From NCBI RefSeq assembly GCF_024346375.1, contig NZ_JAGQCV010000010.1, positions 60,658 to 124,657 on the forward strand: a stretch of 64,000 bases of DNA, in the 5' to 3' direction. The DNA is from Synechococcus sp. ATX 2A4. GTDB lineage: Bacteria > Cyanobacteriota > Cyanobacteriia > PCC-6307 > Cyanobiaceae. The notes below the pieces were generated by a model that worked only from the letters and a program-made list of their open reading frames with translations, searched no databases and was not told the origin of the DNA. The position numbers and the translations under genes were made by a program. Below are positions 41,702 to 49,950 of the stretch, one piece after another (position 1 is the stretch's first letter; each line of letters begins with the position of its first letter).

Positions 41702-43900
41702 TCAGGGCTGGGCGGACTCAAGCTTCACCGCTGCCGCCTTGAGCTCCGGCTGGTGGGAGATCGGGCAGGCCAGGGCATGCATCAGCCGGTTGGCTTCGCA
41801 GGCGTTGGCCTGGGCGGCGCCCCAGTGCATCGGCAGAAACACGGTGCCGGGCCGGATACGATCGGTGACCAGCACCTTCGCCGTGAGGCTGCCCCGCCGG
41901 GAGCTGATCCGGGCCCAGGCGCCGTCCTCCAGGCCGTGGCGGTCGGCATCGCCGGGATGCACTTCCAGCAGCGGTTCAGGATGCTGCTTGCGCACGCGTT
42001 CCACATGGGCAGTACGGGTCATGGTGTGCCAATGGCCGAGGTAGCGGCCCACGGTGAGCACCAGCGGATAGGCGGCATCGGGCGGTTCGCCCAGCCCCAG
42101 CGGCTGTTCGGCGATCAGGCGGGCCCGGCCGCTGCCGGTGGGGAAGCGGCCCTCGGTGTGCAGACGTGGCTGGCCGCCACCGGGTGCGGTGCCAGCGGGA
42201 AAGGGCCATTGCTGGGGGCCGTGCTCGGCCAGCAGCCGGTGGCTGAGGCCGCTGTGGTCGCAGATACGGCCGGCGGTGATCGCGGCGAATTCGGCGTACA
42301 CCTCAGCGCTGGAGCCATAGCGGAAGGCCTGGGGGTGGCCGAGGCGCCGGCCGATCTCGGCGAACACGGCCCAGTCGGGGCGGGCCTGGCCCGGCGCCGG
42401 CCGGAAGGCCGCACAGAGGGTGACGCGCCGCTCGGAGTTGGTCATCACCCCCGCCTTCTCGCTCCACTGGGCGGCCGGCAGCACCAGGTGGGCCACCGCC
42501 TCGGTTTCGCTGCCGGCGTAGGCCTCCGACAGCACCACCAGCGGACAGCGCGCCACGGCGGCCCGCACCCGATCGAGCGAAGGCAGACTCACCAGCGGAT
42601 TGGTGGCCGCCACCCACCACAGGCCCAGCTCGCCACGCTCCATCGCTTCGATCTGCCGCCACACATCGAAGCCCGGTTCCGCAGCGATGGCGCCAGCGGC
42701 CAAGCCCCAGTGGTGCTCGAGTTCGGCGCGGTGGGCGGCATCGGCCACGAAGCGGTAGCCCGGCAGCAGTGGGGCCAGCCCGCCCGCCTCCCGCCCGCCC
42801 ATGGCGTTGGGCTGGCCGGTGAGTGAGAAGGGGCCGGCGCCGGGGCGGCCGATCTGGCCGGTGAGCAGGTGCAGGTTGATGATCCCCGACACCGTGGCGG
42901 TGCCCTCCACGCTCTGGTTCACCCCCATCGACCAGAGGCTGAGCAGGGCGCGGCTGCGGCCCCAGAGCGTGGCGAGCGCCTGCAGTTGCTGCTCCTCGAT
43001 GCCGCAGAGGGCGCACACCCGCTCGGGTGTCCAGCCCTCGAGCAGGGCGGCCAGCTCCTCGTAGCCCTCGGTGGAGGCGGCGATTAAGGCGGCATCGAAC
43101 TGGCCCCGTTGGAGCAGCAGGTGGCCGATGCCGTGCAGCAGCACCAGGTCGGTGCCCGGCTGGATCGCCAGGTGCAGATCAGCCACGTCGGCGGTGGCGG
43201 TGTGGCGGGGATCGATGACGATCAGCTGCAGGGCCTCTTTCTGCCTGCGTTTGCGTTTGAGCAGGCGCTGAAACAGCACCGGATGGCAATCGGCGGTGTT
43301 GGTGCCGATCAGCACCACCGTGTCGCAACTGTCGAAGTCGTCGTAGCAGCAGGGGGGACCATCGCTGCCGAGGCTACGGGCGTAGCCCGACACCGCCGAA
43401 CTCATGCAGAGGCGGGAATTGGCATCGAAGTTGTTGCTGCCCAGGGCGCCTTTGAACAACTTCTGGGCGAGGTAATAATCTTCGATCAGGAACTGGCCGG
43501 AGCCATACATCGCCAGGCCTGCCGGCCCGCGATCCGCCAGGACCTGCTGCATCTGCGCCACGACGCGGCTGAGGGCTTCGTCCCAGCTGATCGGCCGCAG
43601 GGGTTGATCGATCCGCTCACGAAACAGCGGTGTGGTGAGGCGGTTGTGGTGCAGGGTTTCACCCACCGTGGCCCCTTTGACGCAGACCTGTCCGAGGGAG
43701 GATGGATGCTGCCGGTCTCCGCGCACCGTCCAGGGATCGCTGCCGCCAGGTGCGGCGGCATCAGCAATCACCGCCGCCGGTTTGAGCTCCAGGCCACATC
43801 CCACGCCGCAGTAGGGGCATTGGGCGCGGGCAGGATGGAGCACAGACAACGATTCGACACATCCATGACGGCCGCAGAGCCCGTGGGTGGAGCAGGCCAA
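41702..43900 (-). CDS. narB: ferredoxin-dependent assimilatory nitrate reductase
   Basis: NarB reduces nitrate to nitrite using bis-molybdopterin guanine dinucleotide and one [4Fe-4S] cluster. The 732-residue frame has cluster cysteines C28, C31 and C35 (CPYCGVGCG) plus C73 (LGQVCVKG), the SRLCMSSAVSGY segment, and DCHPVLFQRLLKRKRR. The C-terminal pterin-binding part is present (FLPMHWG). ATG 43900 gives an extra Cys-rich N-terminus (MACSTHGLCGRHGC); a TTG at 43849 or GTG at 43843 would start just before LHPARAQCPYC, nearer the usual beginning. Maturation needs the mobA and moaA genes downstream. Confidence 0.96.
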   Translation of the reverse strand: MACSTHGLCGRHGCVESLSVLHPARAQCPYCGVGCGLELKPAAVIADAAAPGGSDPWTVRGDRQHPSSLGQVCVKGATVGETLHHNRLTTPLFRERIDQPLRPISWDEALSRVVAQMQQVLADRGPAGLAMYGSGQFLIEDYYLAQKLFKGALGSNNFDANSRLCMSSAVSGYARSLGSDGPPCCYDDFDSCDTVVLIGTNTADCHPVLFQRLLKRKRRQKEALQLIVIDPRHTATADVADLHLAIQPGTDLVLLHGIGHLLLQRGQFDAALIAASTEGYEELAALLEGWTPERVCALCGIEEQQLQALATLWGRSRALLSLWSMGVNQSVEGTATVSGIINLHLLTGQIGRPGAGPFSLTGQPNAMGGREAGGLAPLLPGYRFVADAAHRAELEHHWGLAAGAIAAEPGFDVWRQIEAMERGELGLWWVAATNPLVSLPSLDRVRAAVARCPLVVLSEAYAGSETEAVAHLVLPAAQWSEKAGVMTNSERRVTLCAAFRPAPGQARPDWAVFAEIGRRLGHPQAFRYGSSAEVYAEFAAITAGRICDHSGLSHRLLAEHGPQQWPFPAGTAPGGGQPRLHTEGRFPTGSGRARLIAEQPLGLGEPPDAAYPLVLTVGRYLGHWHTMTRTAHVERVRKQHPEPLLEVHPGDADRHGLEDGAWARISSRRGSLTAKVLVTDRIRPGTVFLPMHWGAAQANACEANRLMHALACPISHQPELKAAAVKLESAQP

Positions 43901-44105
43901 TCCTTGCCTGCGATCCTACCCACGCATCGAGACCGCCAGGTGCCGTTGTTGCTGCTGAGAGTGGGTGGCTGTGCCACGCGAAAGAATCTTTTGCCTTGTG
44001 GCCAATGCTGTGAATTCCGGCACCGGATCCAGCTGGCACTCGATCCACCTGGCAGCAGATCCCCCTGATGCCGAACGCCCTGACACCGGGAGCGCCAGCC
44101 GGGGC

Positions 44106-45518
44106 TCATGGCCGGCAATTCAGCGAAGGGATCCAGCCCTTCTTGTGTTGTCTGCTGCGGCCATTGTTTGCAGCGATGCTACGCATCGTTGTGGTGGCGA
44201 GTCCTGCCGACAGGGCCAGAAAGGGCAAGGCTCCCCAATACCTCAAGGTTGTAGCCGGCCCTTCCCACATGCCGCAGGTGAGTTGAAACACCAGCTGATA
44301 CCAGTTCAGAAAACCGATCCAAAGGAGAAAGGCTGACGCCAGTTTAGGAGTGAAGATTGTGGAGCAGCTCAGTAGATACCGGATCGCAAAAGGGGATACA
44401 AGGAAGAAGAAGAGAAAGAACTGCTGATGACCAACCTTGTAGAAGCTCAATACAGCGGCAAAGGTGACGATTGAGCCGATCACCGCATTCACGTTCCTGC
44501 TGTGCAGAAACCAGGACACAGCAGCAAAGGCAACCACCATCAACGGCAGGCTGAAGGAATCCAGCTGCGCACCTAACACCTTGCTGGTGAAGTGAAAGAT
44601 GGAAAGGTCTTTGGAGCTTCGTGAGCTTGCGAAGAGCAGAGGCAAGAGTGCGGAATGTCCCCAGTGCCAGTATGCAAGCGATCCTCCCAGTAACAGCGTG
44701 GCAAGGAAGCCGGATAGCAGGGCCCAATCCAGCTTCCGTTGCCGGAAGGCCAGTGATGGCAGGATGATCAGTGGGTAGAACTTGCTGAGCACGCCAATCG
44801 CAAGCAGGCTTCCGGATGCAAGGCTGCTGATTCGGTTGTTGAAGGCCACCACACCCATCAGCGCCAGCACCATGGCAGCAGCGGGCAGGATGTCGTTGTT
44901 GGCATACACGCCAACGGTAATGAGGCTATATGGTGACAGCACAAAGAAGGCGAACAGGCAGCTTTTCTGCAGCCGGGATGTGGTGTCGTTGATTCCCAGC
45001 GAGCCGAAGGAGGAGATGGCGCCTGTGGCCACATGCAGGAGGGCAAACAAGCCTTTGGGAAGTAGGTGATTCAGCCCGTAGACCCAGGCCATCGCGTTAT
45101 GAAGAGGCCCGTAGGCGTTATCGGTGCCAATCCATGGATTCCCCCCACCCAGCACAATCTCCCACTGGTTGGTGTAGGCAGTGTAGTCATGCCTGGTGCC
45201 GCTGGAATACGCCACAGCGATGGTGAGGGAACCCAACAGGGCAAGCATGGAAATGGTGGCAAGGTTCGCGGAGGCGGTTGCAGAACTGTTGGTTGAAGTG
45301 TTGGCTGGTTGGTGTTGGTAAGGCGATGATCGCTGCAGCTGAAGAAGGCACCAAAGGCCTTGCATCAGCCAGGCAACAGCCAGCCCGGCTGCGATGGCCG
45401 TGATGATCATTGCTGGAACGGCTGCAGAACAGCTGGTGACGGCAACCAGAAGGAGAGCCCATGAAGGCGCGAGGTAAATCAGGATGCGCCTCAACATGAA
45501 AGCTGTGAAAAGCCGCAA
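44106..45518 (-). CDS. multi-pass GT-C/DUF2029-like membrane glycosyltransferase, possibly acquired
   Basis: The 470-residue protein has about 10-12 hydrophobic helices. An early periplasmic loop contains acidic and aromatic residues (RHDYTAYTNQWEIVLGGGNPWIGTD), as in polyprenol-phosphate mannosyltransferases. A second loop has LSKFYPLIILPSLAFRQRKLDW. The fold is of the GT-C/DUF2029 kind; donor and acceptor are unknown. Its GC content is visibly lower than neighbours, and it sits alone between narB and an NlpE/META gene in an otherwise nitrate-related island. The last residues (GWIPSLNCRP) are basic. Confidence 0.7.
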   Translation of the reverse strand: MRLFTAFMLRRILIYLAPSWALLLVAVTSCSAAVPAMIITAIAAGLAVAWLMQGLWCLLQLQRSSPYQHQPANTSTNSSATASANLATISMLALLGSLTIAVAYSSGTRHDYTAYTNQWEIVLGGGNPWIGTDNAYGPLHNAMAWVYGLNHLLPKGLFALLHVATGAISSFGSLGINDTTSRLQKSCLFAFFVLSPYSLITVGVYANNDILPAAAMVLALMGVVAFNNRISSLASGSLLAIGVLSKFYPLIILPSLAFRQRKLDWALLSGFLATLLLGGSLAYWHWGHSALLPLLFASSRSSKDLSIFHFTSKVLGAQLDSFSLPLMVVAFAAVSWFLHSRNVNAVIGSIVTFAAVLSFYKVGHQQFFLFFFLVSPFAIRYLLSCSTIFTPKLASAFLLWIGFLNWYQLVFQLTCGMWEGPATTLRYWGALPFLALSAGLATTTMRSIAANNGRSRQHKKGWIPSLNCRP

Positions 45519-45914
45519 TGGCTTGGAAACGTTGGTGGAAGATTAGCTGACGAGGCTGTCTAAATCGCTATGAAGTTTCCCGATCGATTGGCAGCAGCTG
45601 TCGCTGATAGATGCCTTCCTAGTCGTGTGACCGTGACGCCAACCAGCAGGCTGGATGCCCATCGACACGCGTGATGGCAAATCGGCATGACTGAATGCAA
45701 GCCTTGCGGTTAGGCCTCACTGTGCGCACTGCTGCCAATGTGACCGCACTGCTGCCAATGTCCGCGCGTTGAGGCCATTGAGCGCGTCGTGATGGGGCGG
45801 CTCGGCTGCATCAATCTCTTTCTTGTGGTGGGCCAAAAATCCCGGCCTGGACGCGCAGCTGCCGGTGGTCCATCTTCAGGGTTTGTAGCAGGTGCTTGTA
45901 CGTTCGAGTTCTCC
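45519..45914. other. intergenic region with 17-bp direct repeat
   Basis: This 396-bp stretch lies between the divergent glycosyltransferase and NlpE/META genes. It contains a 17-bp direct repeat (CGCACTGCTGCCAATGT, see 45725-45761) and otherwise no recognisable feature. The frame opened at 45789 was not adopted as the start of the next gene because its first 42 residues have no signal or domain character. Confidence 0.5.
45725..45761. repeat. 17-bp direct repeat, 20-bp period
   Basis: CGCACTGCTGCCAATGT occurs at 45725-45741 and 45745-45761, separated by GAC. Two copies are too few for a satellite or CRISPR but suggest a recent duplication or a paired protein-binding site. Confidence 0.75.
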
Positions 45915-47132
45915 ATGTTGAACGCGCCGATGGTGCCGACTCCGATGCCGCACCGCGCTACTGACCTTGGGCGTGACCGCCTGCGAGGAGTGGCCCGGGG
46001 GATGGTGATCGCCATGGCCGCCGGGATCTCTGCTCCAGCGCTGGCAGTGTCTCCAGGCGCCACCGCCCCGGCCAACTCCCCTGCCAGCCTTTTTGCCGAC
46101 ACCCTCATCACCCTGCGGCCCCCCAGCGACAGCGATCAGCGGCGGGCCTTGCCTCCGGTCTCTCTGGGGGCGTTGCCTGCCAGCTGGCAAGGGGACCTTC
46201 CCGGTGCAGGCGGCCCGATCCGCTGGCATCTCGACCTGGCCTCTGACGGCACTTTTCAGTTGCGGCAGACCTTCCTGAGCCGGCCGAAACCCAACGCGTT
46301 CGATGCCATCGGCCGCTGGCAGCTGGAGTCCGGCAGCGGGCGGCTGGTGCTCAACCGCGGCAGCGAGGCTCCCCTGTTCCTGCAGCCGCTTGCGGCTGGT
46401 GCGGCACTGGGCAAGCTCGATCTCCAGGGGGCCCCGGTTGCCTCCGCCGCCAACGACCGGCTGACACGTCTGCCCCAAGCCGCACCCATCGACCCGCGCC
46501 TGCCGCTGACGGGCCTGTTCTCCTACATGGCCGATGCAGCCAGCATCCGCCTGTGTGCCACGGGCCAGCGGCTGCCCGTGGCGATGGAGGCCGGCTACCT
46601 GGCCCTGGAGCGCGCCTATCTGGCGGCCCGCCCGGCCGACCGTCCCGGCCAGCCGTTGCTGGTGAGCCTGGAGGGTCTGATCACCCAGCGCCCGTCGATG
46701 GAGCAGGGCCAGCCGCCACGCCGCACCCTGGTGGTGGAGAGCTTCACGGCGCTCACCCCCGGCCAGGGGTGTCCCAGGGAGCCGCTTCCCTTGCGGGGCA
46801 CCACCTGGCGGTTGGAGGGCCTGGGCGGCCAGCAGGTGGCGACGCCACCGGGTGGTCGGCCGATGGAGCTGCAGCTCTCGCCCGAGCGCCTGCAGCTGGC
46901 CGGCAGCGGCGGATGCAACCGCCTGATGGGTGGCTTCAGCCTGCAGGGAGCATCGATCCGTTTCTCCCAGCTGGCGAGCACCCGCATGGGCTGCAGCCCG
47001 CCGGTCATGGAGCTTGAGCAGCGCTACAGCAACGCCCTGGAGCAGGTGCGCCGCTGGCGCATCGATCAGCGCCACCTGCTGCTGCAGGACGCCAGCGGCA
47101 AGACGTTGCTGCGCTTCCGGGCCAGTCAGTAG
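45915..47132 (+). CDS. exported NlpE-like plus META domain protein
   Basis: The 405-residue protein has a signal peptide (about residues 21-45, ending APALA). Its first domain resembles NlpE (LPASWQGDLPGAGGPIRWHLDLASDGTFQLRQTFL, then GRWQLESGSGRLVLNRGSE). The last 110 residues form a META/HslJ domain (LRGTTWRLEGLGGQQV and STRMGCSPPVMELEQRYSNAL). NlpE-META proteins are envelope proteins linked to stress sensing or heat/novobiocin tolerance in other bacteria. The start at 45915 is the first ATG near the signal peptide; ATGs at 45930 and 45945 are alternatives. Confidence 0.78.
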   Translation: MLNAPMVPTPMPHRATDLGRDRLRGVARGMVIAMAAGISAPALAVSPGATAPANSPASLFADTLITLRPPSDSDQRRALPPVSLGALPASWQGDLPGAGGPIRWHLDLASDGTFQLRQTFLSRPKPNAFDAIGRWQLESGSGRLVLNRGSEAPLFLQPLAAGAALGKLDLQGAPVASAANDRLTRLPQAAPIDPRLPLTGLFSYMADAASIRLCATGQRLPVAMEAGYLALERAYLAARPADRPGQPLLVSLEGLITQRPSMEQGQPPRRTLVVESFTALTPGQGCPREPLPLRGTTWRLEGLGGQQVATPPGGRPMELQLSPERLQLAGSGGCNRLMGGFSLQGASIRFSQLASTRMGCSPPVMELEQRYSNALEQVRRWRIDQRHLLLQDASGKTLLRFRASQ

Positions 47133-47430
47133 AAGCGGTGAACAGGGGCGGTTGCCAGCTGAGTTCGTCTGAACAAAGGGCTCCGAGCCCATGGCTCCAA
47201 ACAATGGGCTCGGAGCCATGGGCTCGGAGCAACGTGCTCGAAACTGACGGGCACCAGATCCTGGCGATGTGCCTCTTTCTGCGCACGATGGCGGTGTTGA
47301 TGGCAGTGCTGATGGCAGTGCGCGTGTGGCTGCCGCCCACCTTTGTCGAGGCGAATCCGGATGTCTGGATGTCGGCGAGGGTCAGACTGGTCCATGACTC
47401 CCTCTGAGTGATTCCCTGGCCCCCCTCGGC
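47133..47430. other. intergenic region with inverted and tandem repeats
   Basis: The 298-bp gap between the NlpE/META gene and the hydrolase carries a large hairpin and tandem repeats (47180-47230). A short plus-strand frame with an MAVLMAVLMAV run near 47290-47330 and its His-rich complement look like chance products of the repeated GATGGCAGT word. Confidence 0.55.
47180..47230. repeat. 19-bp perfect inverted repeat with embedded 14-bp tandem repeat
   Basis: Arm 1 is GCTCCGAGCCCATGGCTCC (47180-47198); arm 2, its exact reverse complement, is at 47212-47230; the 13-nt spacer is AAACAATGGGCTC. The word ATGGGCTCGGAGC is also directly repeated at 47204-47216 and 47218-47230. A hairpin lacking a T run could be a terminator, a transposon-like relic or a REP-like element. 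Confidence 0.85.
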
Positions 47431-48168
47431 GTGCTGTTGCTGCATGGATTCGCGGGCAGCCCTGATTCCGTGCGCCCGCTGGTGGCCCCGCTGACAGCCC
47501 TCGGTGTGCCCCTGGCTCTGCCCACCCTGCCGGGCCATGGTGGGCCGAGCCCCGAGGCGCTGCGGGGCGTGGCCTGGCCCGCCTGGATGGCGGCGGCCAA
47601 CGCCGCCCTGGAGGAACTGCTCCCCCGGGCTGAACGGGTGATCGTGGTGGGCAACAGCATGGGCGGGCTGATCGCCCTGCAGCTCGCCGCCGACCACCCG
47701 GCCGTGGTCGACAGCGTGGTGCTGGCGTCGGCCGCGATCCAGCTCAGCTCGCCGCTGGCACCGGGTGGGCCCCTGGCGCCGCTCGCGCCGCTGGTGCTGG
47801 CCGTGCTGCCGCGCTGGCCGTTAGCCAAGCGCTATGCCGATCCGTCCCTGGCCGCGGGCGACACCAGCTATGTGTGGGCGCCGATGGGGGCGATCGGCAC
47901 CTTGCTCGATTTCATCCGCTGCACCCGCCCCCGCCTCGCGGCGGTGCAGGCCCCGGCGCTGATCCTGCAGGGCCGGCGCGACCCGGTGGTGGCGCCGGCG
48001 TCAGTGGCGATCCTGCTGCGGGAACTGGGCACTCCGGCCGAGCAGAGGCAGGTGGTGTGGTTCGAGCGCAGCCTGCACGAGCTGTTCCGTGATGGCGAGC
48101 GGGAGGCCGCTGTGGCCTGCGTGGCCGCTTTCGTGCAGGAACGCCTCGCCCTGGTGCGGCCGGTGTGA
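47431..48168 (+). CDS. alpha/beta hydrolase (monoacylglycerol-lipase-like)
   Basis: The protein of about 245 residues has the oxyanion strand LLLHGFAGSP, the nucleophile elbow GNSMGG, a catalytic Asp (QGRRDPVV) and a late His (RSLHELFRDG). The cap region is Pro/Leu-rich. The frame is open back to 47398 with an in-frame LSDSLAPLG before the first GTG at 47431, and homologues I recall begin near MSD-LAPLGVLLLHG, so CTG 47404 might be the true start. It overlaps mobA by 1-4 bp and probably travels with it; a role in Moco synthesis is not implied. Confidence 0.85.
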   Translation: MLLLHGFAGSPDSVRPLVAPLTALGVPLALPTLPGHGGPSPEALRGVAWPAWMAAANAALEELLPRAERVIVVGNSMGGLIALQLAADHPAVVDSVVLASAAIQLSSPLAPGGPLAPLAPLVLAVLPRWPLAKRYADPSLAAGDTSYVWAPMGAIGTLLDFIRCTRPRLAAVQAPALILQGRRDPVVAPASVAILLRELGTPAEQRQVVWFERSLHELFRDGEREAAVACVAAFVQERLALVRPV

Positions 48169-48794
48169 TGGTCACAGCACCGCTGCGCTGCTGTCTGCTG
48201 AGCGGTGGCGCCAGCCGGCGCATGGGCACCGACAAGGCGCTGCTGCCCCATCCAGAAGGCGGCACCTGGTTGGAGCGCAGCCTGCGGCTGCTGCTGAGCC
48301 TGGAGCGGCCCGTCTGCCTGCTCACTCGACACCGCGCCCATCGCCTGCTGGCCCCGGCGCCGGTGGAAGTGCTCGATGAGCCGCCCCCCTGGGACGGCCC
48401 GCTCACGGCCCTCGCCCGCCTGATGGACCGCTACCCCGGCGACAGCCTGCTGCTCTGCCCGGTGGACATGCCCTGGCTCGACCGGCCCACCCTGGAGGCC
48501 CTGATCGCTGCCGGCACGGGGGCAGGCGGGCCGGCCGTTCCCGCCGGCACCCTGCTCACTGCCCATGACGGCCGTCGGGATCAGCCCTTGCTGGGGATCT
48601 ATCCGGCCACGGCGGCCAACCGCGCTGCCCTGCAGCGGTATCTCGCCGGTGGTGACCGCCGCCTGCTGGGCTGGCTGGAGCAGCGGGGGTACCGGCCCGT
48701 GCCGCTGCCGGCGGCGGCGTTGCGGAACTGCAACCGACCGGCGGCCTGGCCCGGCCCCTGGCTCGTCAGTTCCCAGAGCATTCCGCCAGGGTGA
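48165..48794 (+). CDS. mobA: molybdenum cofactor guanylyltransferase
   Basis: MobA attaches GMP to molybdopterin to form the guanine dinucleotide cofactor used by NarB-type enzymes. The 209-residue protein begins LLSGGASRRMGTDKALLPH, the GTP-binding signature, with CPVDMPWLDRPTLEAL in the middle. The start is GTG 48165 or ATG 48168, overlapping the hydrolase stop. moaA follows 4 bp after its TGA, so the two are one unit. Confidence 0.93.
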   Translation: MMVTAPLRCCLLSGGASRRMGTDKALLPHPEGGTWLERSLRLLLSLERPVCLLTRHRAHRLLAPAPVEVLDEPPPWDGPLTALARLMDRYPGDSLLLCPVDMPWLDRPTLEALIAAGTGAGGPAVPAGTLLTAHDGRRDQPLLGIYPATAANRAALQRYLAGGDRRLLGWLEQRGYRPVPLPAAALRNCNRPAAWPGPWLVSSQSIPPG

Positions 48795-48798
48795 GCCG

Positions 48799-49908
48799 AT
48801 GACCGGGCCCTCCTCGCCGTTGCCGTCTGCCTCAGCGGGCGCACCTCCCCTGCGCGACCGGCTGGGCCGCCCCCCCGGGGTGCTGCGCCTCTCGCTCACG
48901 GCCCGTTGCAACCTGGCCTGCCCCTACTGCTGCCCGGACGCCCAGGATCCGCCGGAGCTGCTCACCCTCCAGGAACGGGTGCTGCTGGTGAGCGAGGCGG
49001 CGGCGCTCGGCTTCCGCACCCTGCGGCTCACCGGCGGCGAGCCGTTGCTGCATCCCGGCGTGGAGGAGCTGGTGGCGGCGCTGCGACCGTTGCGCCAGGC
49101 GACAGGCGCCGCGCGGCTTGAGGCGATCGCTCTCACCACCAACGGCCTGCTGCTCACGGCCGAGCGCGCGCAGCGGCTGCGGCAGGCCGGCCTTGACCGG
49201 CTCACGGTGAGCCTCGATGGCACCGACGGCGCCAGCGTGGCCCGCATGGGCGGGCTGCGGGGCGGCGCACTGGCCGGTGAACGGGCCCTGGCCACGATCC
49301 TGGCGGCCCTCGACCACGCCCGGGCGGCGGGCTTCGATCCGGCGACGGGGGCGCTGAAACTCAATGCCGTGATCACCCGCGGCCGCAACGACGACCAGCT
49401 GCTGCCCCTGGCGACCCTGGCGCGGCAGCGCGGCATCGAGCTGCGGCTGATCGAATACATGGACGTGGGCAACCGCAACGGCTGGGCGCCCGAGCAGGTG
49501 CTGCCGGCCCAGGAGATGGTGCAGCGGATCGGCGAACGCTGGCCCCTGGAGCCGGTGGGCCGCAGCGCCCATGGCACCGCTGCCCGCTGGCGTTACCGCG
49601 ATGGTGGCGGCAGCGGCGGCCCGGGTGGCAGCCACCTGGCGGTGGTGGCGTCGATCTCGGCGCCGTTCTGCGGCGACTGCAACCGCCTGCGCATCACCGC
49701 CGATGGGGTGGCCTACAGCTGCCTGTTCGCCGCCAGCGGCCACGATCTCAAGCCCTGGTTGCGGCCTGGCCCGGATCCGGCCGGCCTGGGCGCCGCCTTG
49801 AGCGGCCAGTGGCAGGCGCGCCGCGACCGCTACAGCGAGGAGCGCCAGGAGCAGGTGCTGGATACGGCACTGCGGCCCCACGCCGAAATGGCCTATCTGG
49901 GGGGGTGA
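48799..49908 (+). CDS. moaA: GTP 3',8-cyclase (molybdenum cofactor step 1)
   Basis: MoaA converts GTP to the first intermediate of molybdopterin through a radical-SAM reaction. The 369-residue protein has the radical-SAM cysteines in TARCNLACPYCCPD, the TGGEPLLHPG motif, and the second cluster motif CGDCNRLRITADGVAYSCLF. The C-terminus ends in Gly-Gly (AYLGG), typical for MoaA and needed for catalysis. Its Moco product serves narB and possibly the YdeP-type enzyme in this window. The other moa genes are outside the window. Confidence 0.95.
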   Translation: MTGPSSPLPSASAGAPPLRDRLGRPPGVLRLSLTARCNLACPYCCPDAQDPPELLTLQERVLLVSEAAALGFRTLRLTGGEPLLHPGVEELVAALRPLRQATGAARLEAIALTTNGLLLTAERAQRLRQAGLDRLTVSLDGTDGASVARMGGLRGGALAGERALATILAALDHARAAGFDPATGALKLNAVITRGRNDDQLLPLATLARQRGIELRLIEYMDVGNRNGWAPEQVLPAQEMVQRIGERWPLEPVGRSAHGTAARWRYRDGGGSGGPGGSHLAVVASISAPFCGDCNRLRITADGVAYSCLFAASGHDLKPWLRPGPDPAGLGAALSGQWQARRDRYSEERQEQVLDTALRPHAEMAYLGG

Positions 49909-49950
49909 GCCTGCCGAGCGATTGGTGCGGCGGGCAGAGGTTGTCGTGGC

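Noticed and set aside
47126..47395. Minus-strand frame with HCHQHCHQHRH run, a possible metal-binding peptide
   Set aside because: The run comes from the repeated GATGGCAGT word and its complement reads VLMAVLMAV; the frame crosses the hairpin repeats and has no conserved-looking part.
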